Positions 53,968-63,215 of a stretch of 64,000 bases of DNA are shown here, one piece after another; within the stretch, counting starts at the first letter, position 1; each line of letters begins with the position of its first letter. The notes beneath the pieces are model-generated. The model had not been told where the DNA came from. It was given only the letters and a program-made list of their open reading frames with translations, and searched no databases. The position numbers were made by a program, and so were the translations under genes. Origin of the DNA: Streptantibioticus_A sp037034305 (GTDB lineage: Bacteria > Actinomycetota > Actinomycetes > Streptomycetales > Streptomycetaceae); the NCBI GenBank assembly GCA_037034305.1, contig JBAGJY010000018.1, positions 1 to 64,000 on the forward strand. Direction: 5' to 3'.

Positions 53968-54474
53968 ATGGACCGCGTGGCCCGCATCCAGGCGGACTGG
54001 CGCCGCGAGCGCCCCGACGTCGACATCACCCCGCAAGGAGTGATCGGGCGGCTCCACCGCCTAGCCGACCGGCTCACCGAGGAGCTCTGCCTCGTCTACC
54101 GTCGCTACGGCCTCGGCGAGGGAGAGTTCGACGTCCTGTGCGCGCTGCGCCGCGCCGGGGATCCCTACGAGCGGGCACCCGGTGAGCTCGCCGCGCACAC
54201 CATGGTCACCACCGGCGCGATGACGAAGAGAATCGACCGCCTGGAGCGAGCCGGACTCGTCACCCGCCGCCGTTCCGGCGATGACCAGCGCGGCCGGATC
54301 GTCGCCCTCACCAGACCCGGACGTGAACTGATCGACCGAGCGTTCGCCGACCACATGCGCAACGAACGCCACTTGCTGGATCTGCTGACGCCCGCCGAGG
54401 CTGAGTCGCTCGAGACACTGCTCACGACCTGGCTCTCCCGCATGGAGCATCCGCGCCCTTCCCGCGGCGAGTGA
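53968..54474 (+). CDS. MarR-family regulator, divergent from the EamA transporter
   Basis: 168 residues from ATG 53968 (AAGGTGAG just upstream); ATGs at 53941 and 53950 are alternatives. Winged helix: LGEGEFDVLCALRRAGDPYE, ELAAHTMVTTGAMTKRIDRL, ERAGLVTRRRSGDDQRGRIV. The arrangement regulator/exporter with operators between is the classic drug-inducible efflux module. Confidence 0.9.
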   Translation: MDRVARIQADWRRERPDVDITPQGVIGRLHRLADRLTEELCLVYRRYGLGEGEFDVLCALRRAGDPYERAPGELAAHTMVTTGAMTKRIDRLERAGLVTRRRSGDDQRGRIVALTRPGRELIDRAFADHMRNERHLLDLLTPAEAESLETLLTTWLSRMEHPRPSRGE

Positions 54475-55053
54475 CCCGTCCCCGGGGATGCGGCCAGTGC
54501 CTTGACGGCTCGGATCGAAGTCCTCAGGAGCAGAGCGGCATCCGAAGTCGCCTCGAAACGGCATCCGAAGTCAAGAACCAACCTGCTGCTCTCGACATGA
54601 GCGGTCGCAGCGTCGCTTCAACGTGACTGGAGTTCCTCGCCTGCTGCGGGCTCTTGCCGTCGGCGAGAAGACGGGTGCGCTGTAGCAGAAACACCTTCGT
54701 TGAGCCCGCCGCTGTAGTGCCAGTCAGTGGTGATCTCGACCGGGGGCGTGCCGCAGCGTTCACTGCCGGGGCGGGCCAGGGCCAGGATCGCTGTCGCGTC
54801 CACCTCCCCACGCCACCACGCCAACCACGCAAGTGCCCACGCTGCTGGGGGAGTCGGACCGGAGTGAGCGCGAGCCTGTTGGTCAGCTGTTGCGGGCGCT
54901 CGGCAGCCCGAGGTCCGGTTGTTCATGGCGGCAGTCGGAACGATGTGCGTGCGCGGCGCACGCTTTTCGGGTACGGTAATAAGCGTGCCCGACGCACGCA
55001 TCTTCGATCGACACACGGCGGGCCACTCCCGCACCCAACCCGAAGGAATCCCC
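54475..55053. other. No confident gene
   Basis: A minus-strand frame (about 54,618-54,860) reads AAWALAWLAWWRGEVDATAI, then ALARPGSERCG, faintly like helical DUF4192-type proteins, but has no start or partner segments. Otherwise nothing recognised. Confidence 0.4.
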
Positions 55054-55446
55054 ATGAACCACACCGACGCCCGCGCCGCCCTCACCGACCTGCTCCTCAC
55101 CCCGGGCCTCGACCTCGACGAGGCCGCCGACCGGCACTTCGCCCCCGACTACCGCCAGCGCACCGACGGAAGCTGGGCGAACCGCACCGAGTTCCTCGCC
55201 CACATCGCCCACCTGCGCACGGTCGTCGCCGGCGGCTCGGTCGAGGTGCACGACGAACTCTCTACCGGCGACCGCTACGCCGACCGCCACACGATGGAAG
55301 TCATCAAGACCGACGGCTCCACCGTCCGCATGGAGGTCTACCTCTTCGGCGAGTTCGCCCCCGACGGCCGCTTCCGCCGCATCGAGGAGACCACCCTCAT
55401 GCTCGAAGGCGCCGACGCCGACCGGAACCTCGGCAGCGCCCGCTGA
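55054..55446 (+). CDS. SnoaL/NTF2-like protein
   Basis: 130 residues with a cone-shaped alpha+beta fold pattern: ARAALTDLLLTPGLDLDEAA, HFAPDYRQRTDGSWANRTEF, VEVHDELSTGDRYADRHTME and EVYLFGEFAPDGRFRRIEE. GAAGGA precedes the ATG. Members range from polyketide cyclases to stress proteins. The FAD monooxygenase 100 bases downstream could be a functional partner. Confidence 0.82.
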   Translation: MNHTDARAALTDLLLTPGLDLDEAADRHFAPDYRQRTDGSWANRTEFLAHIAHLRTVVAGGSVEVHDELSTGDRYADRHTMEVIKTDGSTVRMEVYLFGEFAPDGRFRRIEETTLMLEGADADRNLGSAR

Positions 55447-55546
55447 GCCCATTGCCCACCTGACGCCACGAGGCCGCCCCCGTGCCAGCGCATCGGCGCG
55501 CCGCCGTCATGGCGCATCGTCCCAAGAGTGAGAGGAAGTGGTTGTC

Positions 55547-57019
55547 ATGCTCGACGTGGTCATCGCCGGGGCCGGCCCAGTGGGGCTCTGGCTCGCCGCG
55601 GAGTTGCGCCTGCACGGGGTGGAGGTGACCGTCGTGGAACGCCGGGCGGCACCGGACGGACGGTCGCGCGCGGTCGGCATGCAGGCCGGCACGCTGGACA
55701 CCTTCGCCACCCGCGGTCTCGCGGAGCGGTTCATCGAACGCGGCACCCCGGTGCCGACCGGCCACTTCGGCGCGGCGACCACCCGGCTGGACTTCTCCAC
55801 AGTCGGGGCGGTGCACCCCTTCATGCTGGCGCTCGGTCAGTCCGTCACCGAACAACTCCTGGAGGAGCACGCGGCCGCCGTGGGCGCCCGAGTGCTGCGC
55901 GGGGAGGAGGTCGTCTCACTCACCCAGGGGCCGGACGCCGCCGAGGTGGTGATACGGGCAGGCGGCACCCACCGGACCGTGCAGGCCCGGTGGGTGGTGG
56001 GCTGCGACGGCACCCGTAGCGCGGTGCGCCAGGCGGCCGGCATCGACTTCCCCGGTCAGGACACCACCATGACCGGGTGGCTCGCCGACGTCGAACTCGA
56101 CGATCCGCCCACCGCGCCGCTCGCCGCCACCGGACCGGCCGGTTCGTTCCTGGCGGCCCCGATCGGCGACGGCGTCCACCGACTGGCGGGCCTGTCCACG
56201 GCCACCATGCACCACGGCACCAGCGAACCGCTGACCCTGGAGGAGGTGCGCGAGCAGACCCGCACGCTGCTGGGACGGGACCTGGGCATCCGCAACCCCC
56301 GGTGGCTCTCCCGCTACGGCAACGCCACCCGCCAGGCCGCGCGGTACCGGGCCGGACGGGTGCTGGTGGCCGGGGACGCGGCGCACATGTTCTTCCCGGC
56401 CGGTGGTCAGGGCATGAACCTCGGCATCCAGGACGCCACCAACCTGGGCTGGAAGCTGGCCGCCACCCTCCAGAGCCGGGCGCCTGACGGGCTACTCGAC
56501 AGCTACGACACAGAGCGCCGACCGGCCGCCCGCGCCGTCATCCACAACACCCGCGCCCAGCTCGCCCTGTTCGCGGCGGCGAGCCCGGAACAGATCGCGC
56601 TGCGCGAGGTCTGGTCCGCCGCGCTCACCGAACCGCGGACCAACCGCCAGTGGGCCCGCCGGATCGCCGGCTTCGACGACCCGCTCCCCGCCGACGCCAA
56701 ACCCGGCGCGCACCCGCTGAACGGCACCCGGCTGGCTGGCCTCGCCCTGGACGCAGTCGGCGCAACCACCGCCCACCACTTGATGCACCACGGCCGACCA
56801 CTGCTGCTGGACCTCGACGGGACGCGGACACCGTGCCCCACGAATGGCCTGGAGCAGCGGGCCGGAACCGTCAACACCAAGGTGGTGCATCCGATCTGGC
56901 AGGACGTCACCGCCGTACTCATCCGGCCGGACGCCCGGATCGCCTGGACCAGCACCGACACCGACCCACAGCGCCGGGCGGCGGACTGCCTCACCACCCT
57001 GCGCACCTTGTGCCGCTGA
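55547..57019 (+). CDS. FAD-dependent aromatic monooxygenase (group A)
   Basis: 490 residues. FAD GxGxxG motif VIAGAGPVGLWLAAELRLHG, the DG motif VGCDGTRSAVRQAAGI and the GD motif RVLVAGDAAHMFFPAGGQGM followed by NLGIQDATNLGWKLA. C-terminal thioredoxin-like domain as in RdmE/PgaE-type hydroxylases. Likely hydroxylates an aromatic or polyketide compound, or inactivates rifamycin- or tetracycline-like drugs. ATG chosen after GAGAGGAAG. A strong terminator follows. Confidence 0.92.
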   Translation: MLDVVIAGAGPVGLWLAAELRLHGVEVTVVERRAAPDGRSRAVGMQAGTLDTFATRGLAERFIERGTPVPTGHFGAATTRLDFSTVGAVHPFMLALGQSVTEQLLEEHAAAVGARVLRGEEVVSLTQGPDAAEVVIRAGGTHRTVQARWVVGCDGTRSAVRQAAGIDFPGQDTTMTGWLADVELDDPPTAPLAATGPAGSFLAAPIGDGVHRLAGLSTATMHHGTSEPLTLEEVREQTRTLLGRDLGIRNPRWLSRYGNATRQAARYRAGRVLVAGDAAHMFFPAGGQGMNLGIQDATNLGWKLAATLQSRAPDGLLDSYDTERRPAARAVIHNTRAQLALFAAASPEQIALREVWSAALTEPRTNRQWARRIAGFDDPLPADAKPGAHPLNGTRLAGLALDAVGATTAHHLMHHGRPLLLDLDGTRTPCPTNGLEQRAGTVNTKVVHPIWQDVTAVLIRPDARIAWTSTDTDPQRRAADCLTTLRTLCR

Positions 57020-57076
57020 ACGCCTACGTCAACGCCTTCAGCGTGACCCGAACCGGCGTTTGGGACGTCATCGGCC

Positions 57077-57125
57077 CCAGGCGGCAAGGCCCAGCCGACC
57101 CCGGCGGCTGGGCCTTGCCGCCTGG
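57077..57125 (+). terminator. Strong hairpin terminator
   Basis: A 21-bp perfect stem (57,077-57,097 with 57,105-57,125, arm core GGCAAGGCCCAGCCG) and 7-base loop, 57 bases after the monooxygenase stop. Bases 57,126-57,333 hold nothing else recognised. Confidence 0.85.
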
Positions 57126-57333
57126 GCCATCGCCGTGGCACTCGCTCTGTACGCCGTGACGGGGACACGTGAGCCGTCCCGAGCCGGTCGCAGCACACCA
57201 ACTGGCCTTCCCAGCCGCCTACCTTCAGTACTGGACCCAGTTCCTGCCCGCCGACGCTGAACAGCTGTGGCGAGGACCTTGAGCAGTTCATCGAAGCCCA
57301 CGCCGACGACCCGCTCGCCGCGACCGACGACGC

Positions 57334-59007
57334 CTAGGGGAGTGCGTAGCCCAGGCGGCCGTCCTTGTGCGGGTAACCCTCGCAGTTGGGATCGGTGCTG
57401 GTCATGTGGTCGCCGTTGGTGGGGTTGTAGCCGCGGTAGAGGGGGACGGAACCGGGGACCTGGGTCGTGTAGATGTAGCCGAGGCGTTCGTCCTTGTGGG
57501 GATAACCCTCGCAGTTGGGGTCGGTGGTGTCGAGGTGGTCGCCGTTGGCGGGGTTGTAGCAGCGGTAGAGGGGGATGGTGCCGGCGACGTGTTGGGCGGG
57601 GATGTGGCCGAGGCGGCCGTCGAGGCCGGGATAGCCCTCGCAGCTGGTGTTGGTGGTGCTGACGTCGGTGGTGGTGAGGTGGTCGCCGTTGGCGGGGTTG
57701 TAGCAGCGGTACAGAGCGGTGGGTGGGGGCGGCTGACGGACGGGCGAGTCAGCGAAGGCGACTTCCGGGTTGTTGGGGGAGGGGCCGTCGAGCAGCGGGC
57801 TGTGCTGGTGGCGCAGCTCCTTGTCGAAGAAGGCCGCGAGGTAGGCGCGTTGGAGCTCGATGGCGCGGTCGGGTGCGATCGTGCCGAGATCTTGGACGAG
57901 TTGGGTGGGGGATTGCTTGAAGGCACCTGGTGCCTGTGAGAACAGCGCCTCGTGGTCGAGGAAGGAGAGGTGCTGGGCGCCGAGCAGCTTCAGGTCGAAC
58001 CGCTCGCCGTGCAGGTGCTGCCAGAAGGTCGCCCAGCTCGGATCGTCGTGGCGGTCGTGGTTTTGGGAACTGAACAGCAGGAAGGGGCGGTTGAGGTCCC
58101 GAGTGGTCTCCGGCCCGAAGAACTGTCCGTCCAGGTTCGCACCGGCGCCGATCCTGGAGTCCGCCTGCATCGCCGCGGGCACCACTGCTCCGCCGAGGGA
58201 AGCGCCGAACATGCCGATTCGAGTCATGTCCATCGCCGTGGACAGCCCTTGGGGGAGCGGTGCGTGGTCCACGTCCGGGTTGTGGCCGTGGGCGACCATG
58301 TTCAGCTGGTCGATGACGAAGCGGGTGTCGGCGACTCGGGTGGCGATCACTTGGGACGCGGGGGTGGTTGGCGGCATGGTGCTCACTTCCAGCCGTCCGC
58401 CGGGGAACTGCACTTCGCTGTCATCGTGGGTGTCGTCGAGGGTGACGACCAGGTAGCCGCGGCTGGCCAGATCTTCGGCGAGTGCGGTGCCCGTCGCGCG
58501 GTCCGAGCCGCGCCCGGTGGAGTACAGCACCATCGGCAACTTGCCTGCCTGGTGATCAACCGGTGCTCCGGTGTGCCCGGCGGTGGTGGGCAAGGTGAGC
58601 GTGTTCGGTGGGACCTGCGCGGCGGCCAGGAAGTGTGCGGCGGCGAGCGGTTGCATCCAGGGCGCGGGGGGATGGTGGGCGGTGTCAGTGGCCGGGTACC
58701 ACAGCGAGACCATCAGCTCGCGCGGCTTGTTGCCGGGCTCCCATGGATCCGTGCGTGCCGTGTCGCGCAGGTGGAGGTCGACCGTCCCGACACGATAGGG
58801 CCCGGTCGGAGCGGGGAGCGTCAGATCGCCCGGGGCGTTCGCCGCGCTTAAGGGCGCCGTTTTGGCCGTGGGCGACCCGGCGGCCTTGCCAGCAGCCTCG
58901 GCTGGCACGATCCCGGCGCCAAGGACGACGGCCAGTGTGCCTGTGGTACCGGCGACCCGGGCGCGCAACCGGCTGGGGTTTCTTCGTGCGTGCTTGGCGT
59001 GCTTCAT
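57334..59007 (-). CDS. Secreted PAF-acetylhydrolase-like esterase with three C-terminal repeats
   Basis: 557 residues. Signal peptide to about 38 (VPAEA). Alpha/beta-hydrolase domain about 65-400: nucleophile S270 in GMFGASLGGA, D293 in NLDGQFF, H346 in GAQHLSFLD. The C-terminus has three copies (about 432-478, 480-523, 524-557) of LYRCYNPANGDHLTTTD...CEGYP..DGRLGY, a repeat found in secreted actinobacterial enzymes, perhaps for cell-wall or substrate binding. GGAGGAGG precedes the ATG. Confidence 0.88.
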   Translation of the reverse strand: MKHAKHARRNPSRLRARVAGTTGTLAVVLGAGIVPAEAAGKAAGSPTAKTAPLSAANAPGDLTLPAPTGPYRVGTVDLHLRDTARTDPWEPGNKPRELMVSLWYPATDTAHHPPAPWMQPLAAAHFLAAAQVPPNTLTLPTTAGHTGAPVDHQAGKLPMVLYSTGRGSDRATGTALAEDLASRGYLVVTLDDTHDDSEVQFPGGRLEVSTMPPTTPASQVIATRVADTRFVIDQLNMVAHGHNPDVDHAPLPQGLSTAMDMTRIGMFGASLGGAVVPAAMQADSRIGAGANLDGQFFGPETTRDLNRPFLLFSSQNHDRHDDPSWATFWQHLHGERFDLKLLGAQHLSFLDHEALFSQAPGAFKQSPTQLVQDLGTIAPDRAIELQRAYLAAFFDKELRHQHSPLLDGPSPNNPEVAFADSPVRQPPPPTALYRCYNPANGDHLTTTDVSTTNTSCEGYPGLDGRLGHIPAQHVAGTIPLYRCYNPANGDHLDTTDPNCEGYPHKDERLGYIYTTQVPGSVPLYRGYNPTNGDHMTSTDPNCEGYPHKDGRLGYALP

Positions 59008-59566
59008 GGGCAGGGCAACCTCCTCCGTGAGGGGGACGCCGAGTGATCGGCGAACGGATTGCCGCGCATCGTATCGGTGTTCACGGTCGCTCCCGCAACT
59101 TGGCTGAGTTTTGCGGGAGTTCACTTAATGAGTGACTGTCGGTAGCGGTCCGTCATACCTGTCGTGACGCGCCAAGTGCCGTGCGAAAGCCGGTAGATGC
59201 AGATGACCTGCGGGGCTCTTGGCTACTCATCAGTAATTAGGGAAGTTGACGCACGGTCGCTTTGCAGCGCCAGTGAAGATGATGTAGTAATTTGCTTGCG
59301 CTTTCTGATCGTGGCAGGTCAGAGTCGGTGCCGCTGTTGTTCGTTGCCGTCGCCGTGCACGCGGCAGTACGTGTGCGGAGCGAATTTAGGCGGTAGCGGA
59401 ACGCGCACGCGGAGAGAGCCCGGGCCGATAGGTCCGGACCATATTCCGCGAACTGAACACCGGCCGATCGCGCATGGACGTCGCCGGGTGACGACCCGGC
59501 TGGCTCAGCGTCGACCAACCCACGGCCTGCGCAACACTTCCCCCCACAGCTCGAAAGTGTCCATAT
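59008..59566. other. Divergent intergenic region, nothing coding recognised
   Basis: Separates the esterase and protease genes and must carry both promoters. Somewhat richer in A+T around 59,220-59,310 than its surroundings. No clear operator seen. Confidence 0.45.
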
Positions 59567-60418
59567 ATGCATCGTTCTCGCGTCATAACCTTGTGGAGAC
59601 CATTAGCGGTGATCGCGGTAGCCGCGATCACCATCGCGTTCCTGCTCAGTGGTGGCAAAGCCCGGGCCGGTAACGTAACCGGCACTGTGACGGGCGGTCA
59701 GGGCCACTACAGCAACATCAACGAACGGTCATCGGCCAGCCTTTCCGCCCACGTCGTCGGTCAGGCCGCGGTCGGCAGCACGGTATCGATGACCTGCCGC
59801 GTCCAGGGTGACCCGGTGGAGAACGACCCCCACTGGGTCTGGTCGGACTCCGGATCCTTCTACATCGCCGCCGCGTTCATCAAAGGGAACACCAGCAACC
59901 TACCGGCCTGCTCGCCCGCGCGCTCCAACCCCACTGGGCGCGTGGCCCTCACCATAGACATGCAAAAGCAGGTCCAGGACGAATGGTGCTGGGACGCCAC
60001 CGGTCTGACCATCGCCAAGTACTGGGGCTACACCAAGTACAACCAGTACGACTTCTGCCGACTCGCGGCCCAGAACGGCAACCTCAGCTGCGACGACCAG
60101 CCTGCCACGCTCGACGACATCGCCAACGGCCTGTCAAACGTGGGGCTGAACAACACCGGGTACGACCTCGATCGCAGTGCCTCCTTCTCCGAGGTCGGCA
60201 AGGAGATCGACGGCGGCCGCCCCTTCGCCGTCCGTATCGGATGGAATTCCGGCGGCGGCCACATGAACGTCGTCTACGGCTACGACCCGTCATCGCAAAT
60301 GATCGCGGTCGGCGACCCCTGGCCGTCCACCCGGACCTACACCTGGTGGAACTACAACGACTACGTCAACAACTCGTCGTTCCAATGGACCCATTCACGC
60401 CTCGGGATACACAAGTAA
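59567..60418 (+). CDS. Secreted papain-like (C39/AvrRpt2-type) cysteine protease
   Basis: 283 residues. N-terminal signal or anchor (LAVIAVAAITIAFLLSGG), an SH3-like beta domain (about 40-125), then a protease domain with catalytic C141 in QDEWCWDATGLTIAKYWG and H232 in GGHMNVVYGYD, and IAVGDPWP as the likely third residue region. The QxxWCW pattern is typical of papain-like C39-related proteases. Forms an operon with the next gene (11-base gap), closed by a hairpin. Confidence 0.85.
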   Translation: MHRSRVITLWRPLAVIAVAAITIAFLLSGGKARAGNVTGTVTGGQGHYSNINERSSASLSAHVVGQAAVGSTVSMTCRVQGDPVENDPHWVWSDSGSFYIAAAFIKGNTSNLPACSPARSNPTGRVALTIDMQKQVQDEWCWDATGLTIAKYWGYTKYNQYDFCRLAAQNGNLSCDDQPATLDDIANGLSNVGLNNTGYDLDRSASFSEVGKEIDGGRPFAVRIGWNSGGGHMNVVYGYDPSSQMIAVGDPWPSTRTYTWWNYNDYVNNSSFQWTHSRLGIHK

Positions 60419-60429
60419 GGCGGGCGGCA

Positions 60430-61302
60430 ATGCGCGGCAAGAGAATCTCCATACCACGAAGTGCTGCCCGTCTCGCGGGCCTGTCCCTTTCCCTCGGTGC
60501 GGCGGCGACTCTGCTCTCCACCGCCTTGTGTGCGCAGGCGCAGGCGACCGATGACCCGCGTGCCATCCCCGACTACCAGGGCGCACGGCAGGTCCTCCAG
60601 ACCGCACAGGTGCACAACGCGGTCTCCCGATTCCTCGGCGCAACGGCGAATGTCGGTACAGACGGCGGCTCGGACGCGGCCGGGCCGACGGTGTCCGGGA
60701 AACCTGACGACCGGCAGGCGTTCAACCTGAACGACCCTGTCGCGCTGTACGAGCTCGCACCCGCCTTCGTAGCGGGAAGGACGAGTCCCACCGCGGGCAA
60801 CGTGGCCCGCCTGTCGTACTTGGCCTCCGTGGCGATCGGCGCCCACGGGCGCAAGGCCACGGTTCTGCTCTCCTCCGCGGCCAAGGGCGGCGGGAGTTGG
60901 CATCTGGCGGGCGTGCGCGACGGCGACAGTGATGTCACGTACGGGCAACAGACCACCAGCCACTCCATGGTCTTCACCGAGCCGCAGATCCACGCCTGGT
61001 ATCGCCTGCAGGACGACGCGGTCGAACCGCTCAACCGGGAAGCGGCATCAGGGTTGCAAGGCAAGCAGGCGGTGACGCTCGCCGACTACCAGAAGCTGGT
61101 ACACAGCCGCTACGCGGACAAACTGCCGGGCTCCGCGTACGACCGCAAGGGGCTCGCTGGCGGCTACGGCCTGGCGACCACGCCGTCACCTGCGTCCCCG
61201 ACTCCCATGCAGCTCGGCGGCTCCGCAGTGGTGGCGACCGCGTTTGCCGGTGGCGCCGCCGCAGTATGGCGCCGCAACCGCCAGCGTTCCCGGGCGAGTT
61301 GA
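60430..61302 (+). CDS. Exported protein with C-terminal membrane anchor, protease neighbour
   Basis: 290 residues. N-terminal signal peptide (to about residue 39), an extracellular region with no recognised domain, a Pro/Ser-rich stretch (TPSPASPTP) and a C-terminal hydrophobic segment followed by RRNRQRSR, so anchored with a short cytoplasmic tail. Always expected with its protease neighbour: substrate, inhibitor or chaperone are possible. No sortase LPxTG motif. Confidence 0.72.
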   Translation: MRGKRISIPRSAARLAGLSLSLGAAATLLSTALCAQAQATDDPRAIPDYQGARQVLQTAQVHNAVSRFLGATANVGTDGGSDAAGPTVSGKPDDRQAFNLNDPVALYELAPAFVAGRTSPTAGNVARLSYLASVAIGAHGRKATVLLSSAAKGGGSWHLAGVRDGDSDVTYGQQTTSHSMVFTEPQIHAWYRLQDDAVEPLNREAASGLQGKQAVTLADYQKLVHSRYADKLPGSAYDRKGLAGGYGLATTPSPASPTPMQLGGSAVVATAFAGGAAAVWRRNRQRSRAS

Positions 61303-61365
61303 CGGCAGACGCTGATCTGGGTGTTCCGTCGCGAAACCCAGCCAAACCCAACGCATGAAGGGCCT

Positions 61366-61397
61366 GGCGCCGGATTCCCATCATCGAGTCCGGCGCC
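61366..61397 (+). terminator. Hairpin terminator of the protease operon
   Basis: GGCGCCGGA ... TCCGGCGCC, 9-bp perfect stem with a 14-base loop, 63 bases after the stop. The rest of 61,303-61,690 is non-coding as far as I can see. Confidence 0.6.
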
Positions 61398-61690
61398 ATC
61401 GCCTGCCGAAAAATGCCTTCGTACGCAAGGCACTTCACGGACCGCATGCCGACGGCCGTCGGGCCTTACCACCCGGCGCCGGGCGGCGTGCGATCCACAC
61501 GTCGTGACAGGGGCACGGAGGACGCCCTCAGAGGAGGCGGGCGTGTCGTGCCCTGCTGGAAGGAGGTGAGGGGGCCAGTTGCCAACTGGCTTCAGCCCTT
61601 GAGCGACACGAAGTTGCTGATGTACGCCTGAGACGTTCGCGGGTGCTTGCTGGGAGCCGACCCGCTTACTCCATCGAAACGAGAGAAGGC

Positions 61691-63130
61691 ATGCTGCGAA
61701 CCGCCATGAGATCCATCGTCGCCACCGCGGCCGTGCTGGCCGTGGCCCTGCCCGCGGCCACCCGCGCGTCGGCGGGCCCACCCACCCTGCGAACTGACTC
61801 CTACCGGTCGAGTAACGGCCCGGTCGTCGGCGGCTCGGCATACGATTACGCGCCGAGCATCATGCAGGACGGCGACTACAAGATGTGGTGGTGCGGCCAG
61901 ACGGCCGGCGGAAAGGTGCCGGGCGACGACATCCTGTACGCGGAGTCGCCCAGCCTGGACGGGCCGTTCCACGCCCGGGGCAGATCGGCGCCACACCAGA
62001 TCGTGTTCGACGGAACCGGCACCGGCAGCTTCGACAACAAGCACACCTGCGATCCATCGGTCGTACGGGTCGGTGGCACCTACTACATGTACTACGGCGC
62101 CGAGCGGCAAGACGGCGAACCCACCACAATCGGCGTCGCCTCCAGCCCCGATGGCATCAACTGGACCAGGCTCAACAACGACCGGCCCATCATCACCCCG
62201 GCCAACCAGCAGGACACCCACAACAGTTACGGCGCTGGCCAGCCGAGCGTCGTCCGCCTCGACGGCGAGTTCTACCTGACGTTCACCGACACCACCGGCG
62301 CCGGGGCAGCGCCGAACGGAGCAGGCCAGTTCGTCTGGCGCTCTTCGGATCCGACCTTCCAGTCAGACGTCGAGGTGTTCACCGCCTCGGGATGGCAGGC
62401 GAAGACGGCCGCCAACTCGCGTAGTCTCTCCGTCGTCAACGCGGTTTCCGCGGACTGGCAGTACTCCGACGCCCTGCATGCCTTCATCGTCGCCCATGAC
62501 AACGCCGCAGGCCAGACCGCGTTGACCTTCTTGGATCCGGACAACCTCGCCAAGCACCCCTACGCCGATGTGGCCATCCCCGGCCAGTGGTCGGAGGGCC
62601 CCGGCATCGTCTCCCGACCGGACAAGCACTCCATGGCCTCGGGAAGCAGTGACTGCGGGCGGGTCCCCGTTGACGTGATCCGCTCCACCACGGCGTTTCC
62701 ACCGCAACAGTTGGCGCACATCGGCATCGACCTGCTCAGCGGCCGCAGTTGCGCGTCGATGCCTCCCACCCGGATCGCCGCGATGTACGAGGGCTACGGA
62801 CTGCAGTCAAACGGGTTGCCAGCGGCCGTCGTGGTGAACGGCCGACGGCTGCAGATCCAGAACGCCTCCGTCTACACCGGCCTCACCCGCAACCGCATCA
62901 GCGTCCCGCCCTCGATCTACTACGCGGTGCCGTACGGCGCGTCGTTGCACGACAGGGAGAAGGTGATCGGCGCCCCCGGACTTCCGGGGGCGTTCCAACT
63001 CGACGGCGGCGCACTGTGGCCGGCGGGCTGCCTGCGACTGGTGACCGACAACCACTCTTCGATCACCATGGTGGGCCAGGGCACGTGGCTGTCACACCCG
63101 CGCGGGCCCGACCTGGACTGCCTCGACTAG
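61691..63130 (+). CDS. Secreted beta-propeller glycosidase-like protein (GH43/GH130 fold)
   Basis: 479 residues with a signal peptide (to about 34). The first ~320 residues repeat propeller-type blades: YAPSIMQDGDYKMWWCGQTA, CDPSVVRVGGTYYMYYGAER, GQPSVVRLDGEFYLTFTDTT. These resemble GH43/GH130-like proteins where D/E at blade starts act in catalysis. The C-terminal ~150 residues are unassigned. GAGAAGG precedes the ATG; ATG 61706 is an alternative. Substrate unknown. Confidence 0.75.
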   Translation: MLRTAMRSIVATAAVLAVALPAATRASAGPPTLRTDSYRSSNGPVVGGSAYDYAPSIMQDGDYKMWWCGQTAGGKVPGDDILYAESPSLDGPFHARGRSAPHQIVFDGTGTGSFDNKHTCDPSVVRVGGTYYMYYGAERQDGEPTTIGVASSPDGINWTRLNNDRPIITPANQQDTHNSYGAGQPSVVRLDGEFYLTFTDTTGAGAAPNGAGQFVWRSSDPTFQSDVEVFTASGWQAKTAANSRSLSVVNAVSADWQYSDALHAFIVAHDNAAGQTALTFLDPDNLAKHPYADVAIPGQWSEGPGIVSRPDKHSMASGSSDCGRVPVDVIRSTTAFPPQQLAHIGIDLLSGRSCASMPPTRIAAMYEGYGLQSNGLPAAVVVNGRRLQIQNASVYTGLTRNRISVPPSIYYAVPYGASLHDREKVIGAPGLPGAFQLDGGALWPAGCLRLVTDNHSSITMVGQGTWLSHPRGPDLDCLD

Positions 63131-63215
63131 GTTTCCGGGCGGGAGCGAAGTGGTGGCTTCTCGTCCACGCCTCGCATGATGGTGGAAACGGGGAGTGATC
63201 AACGTTGGAAGAACG

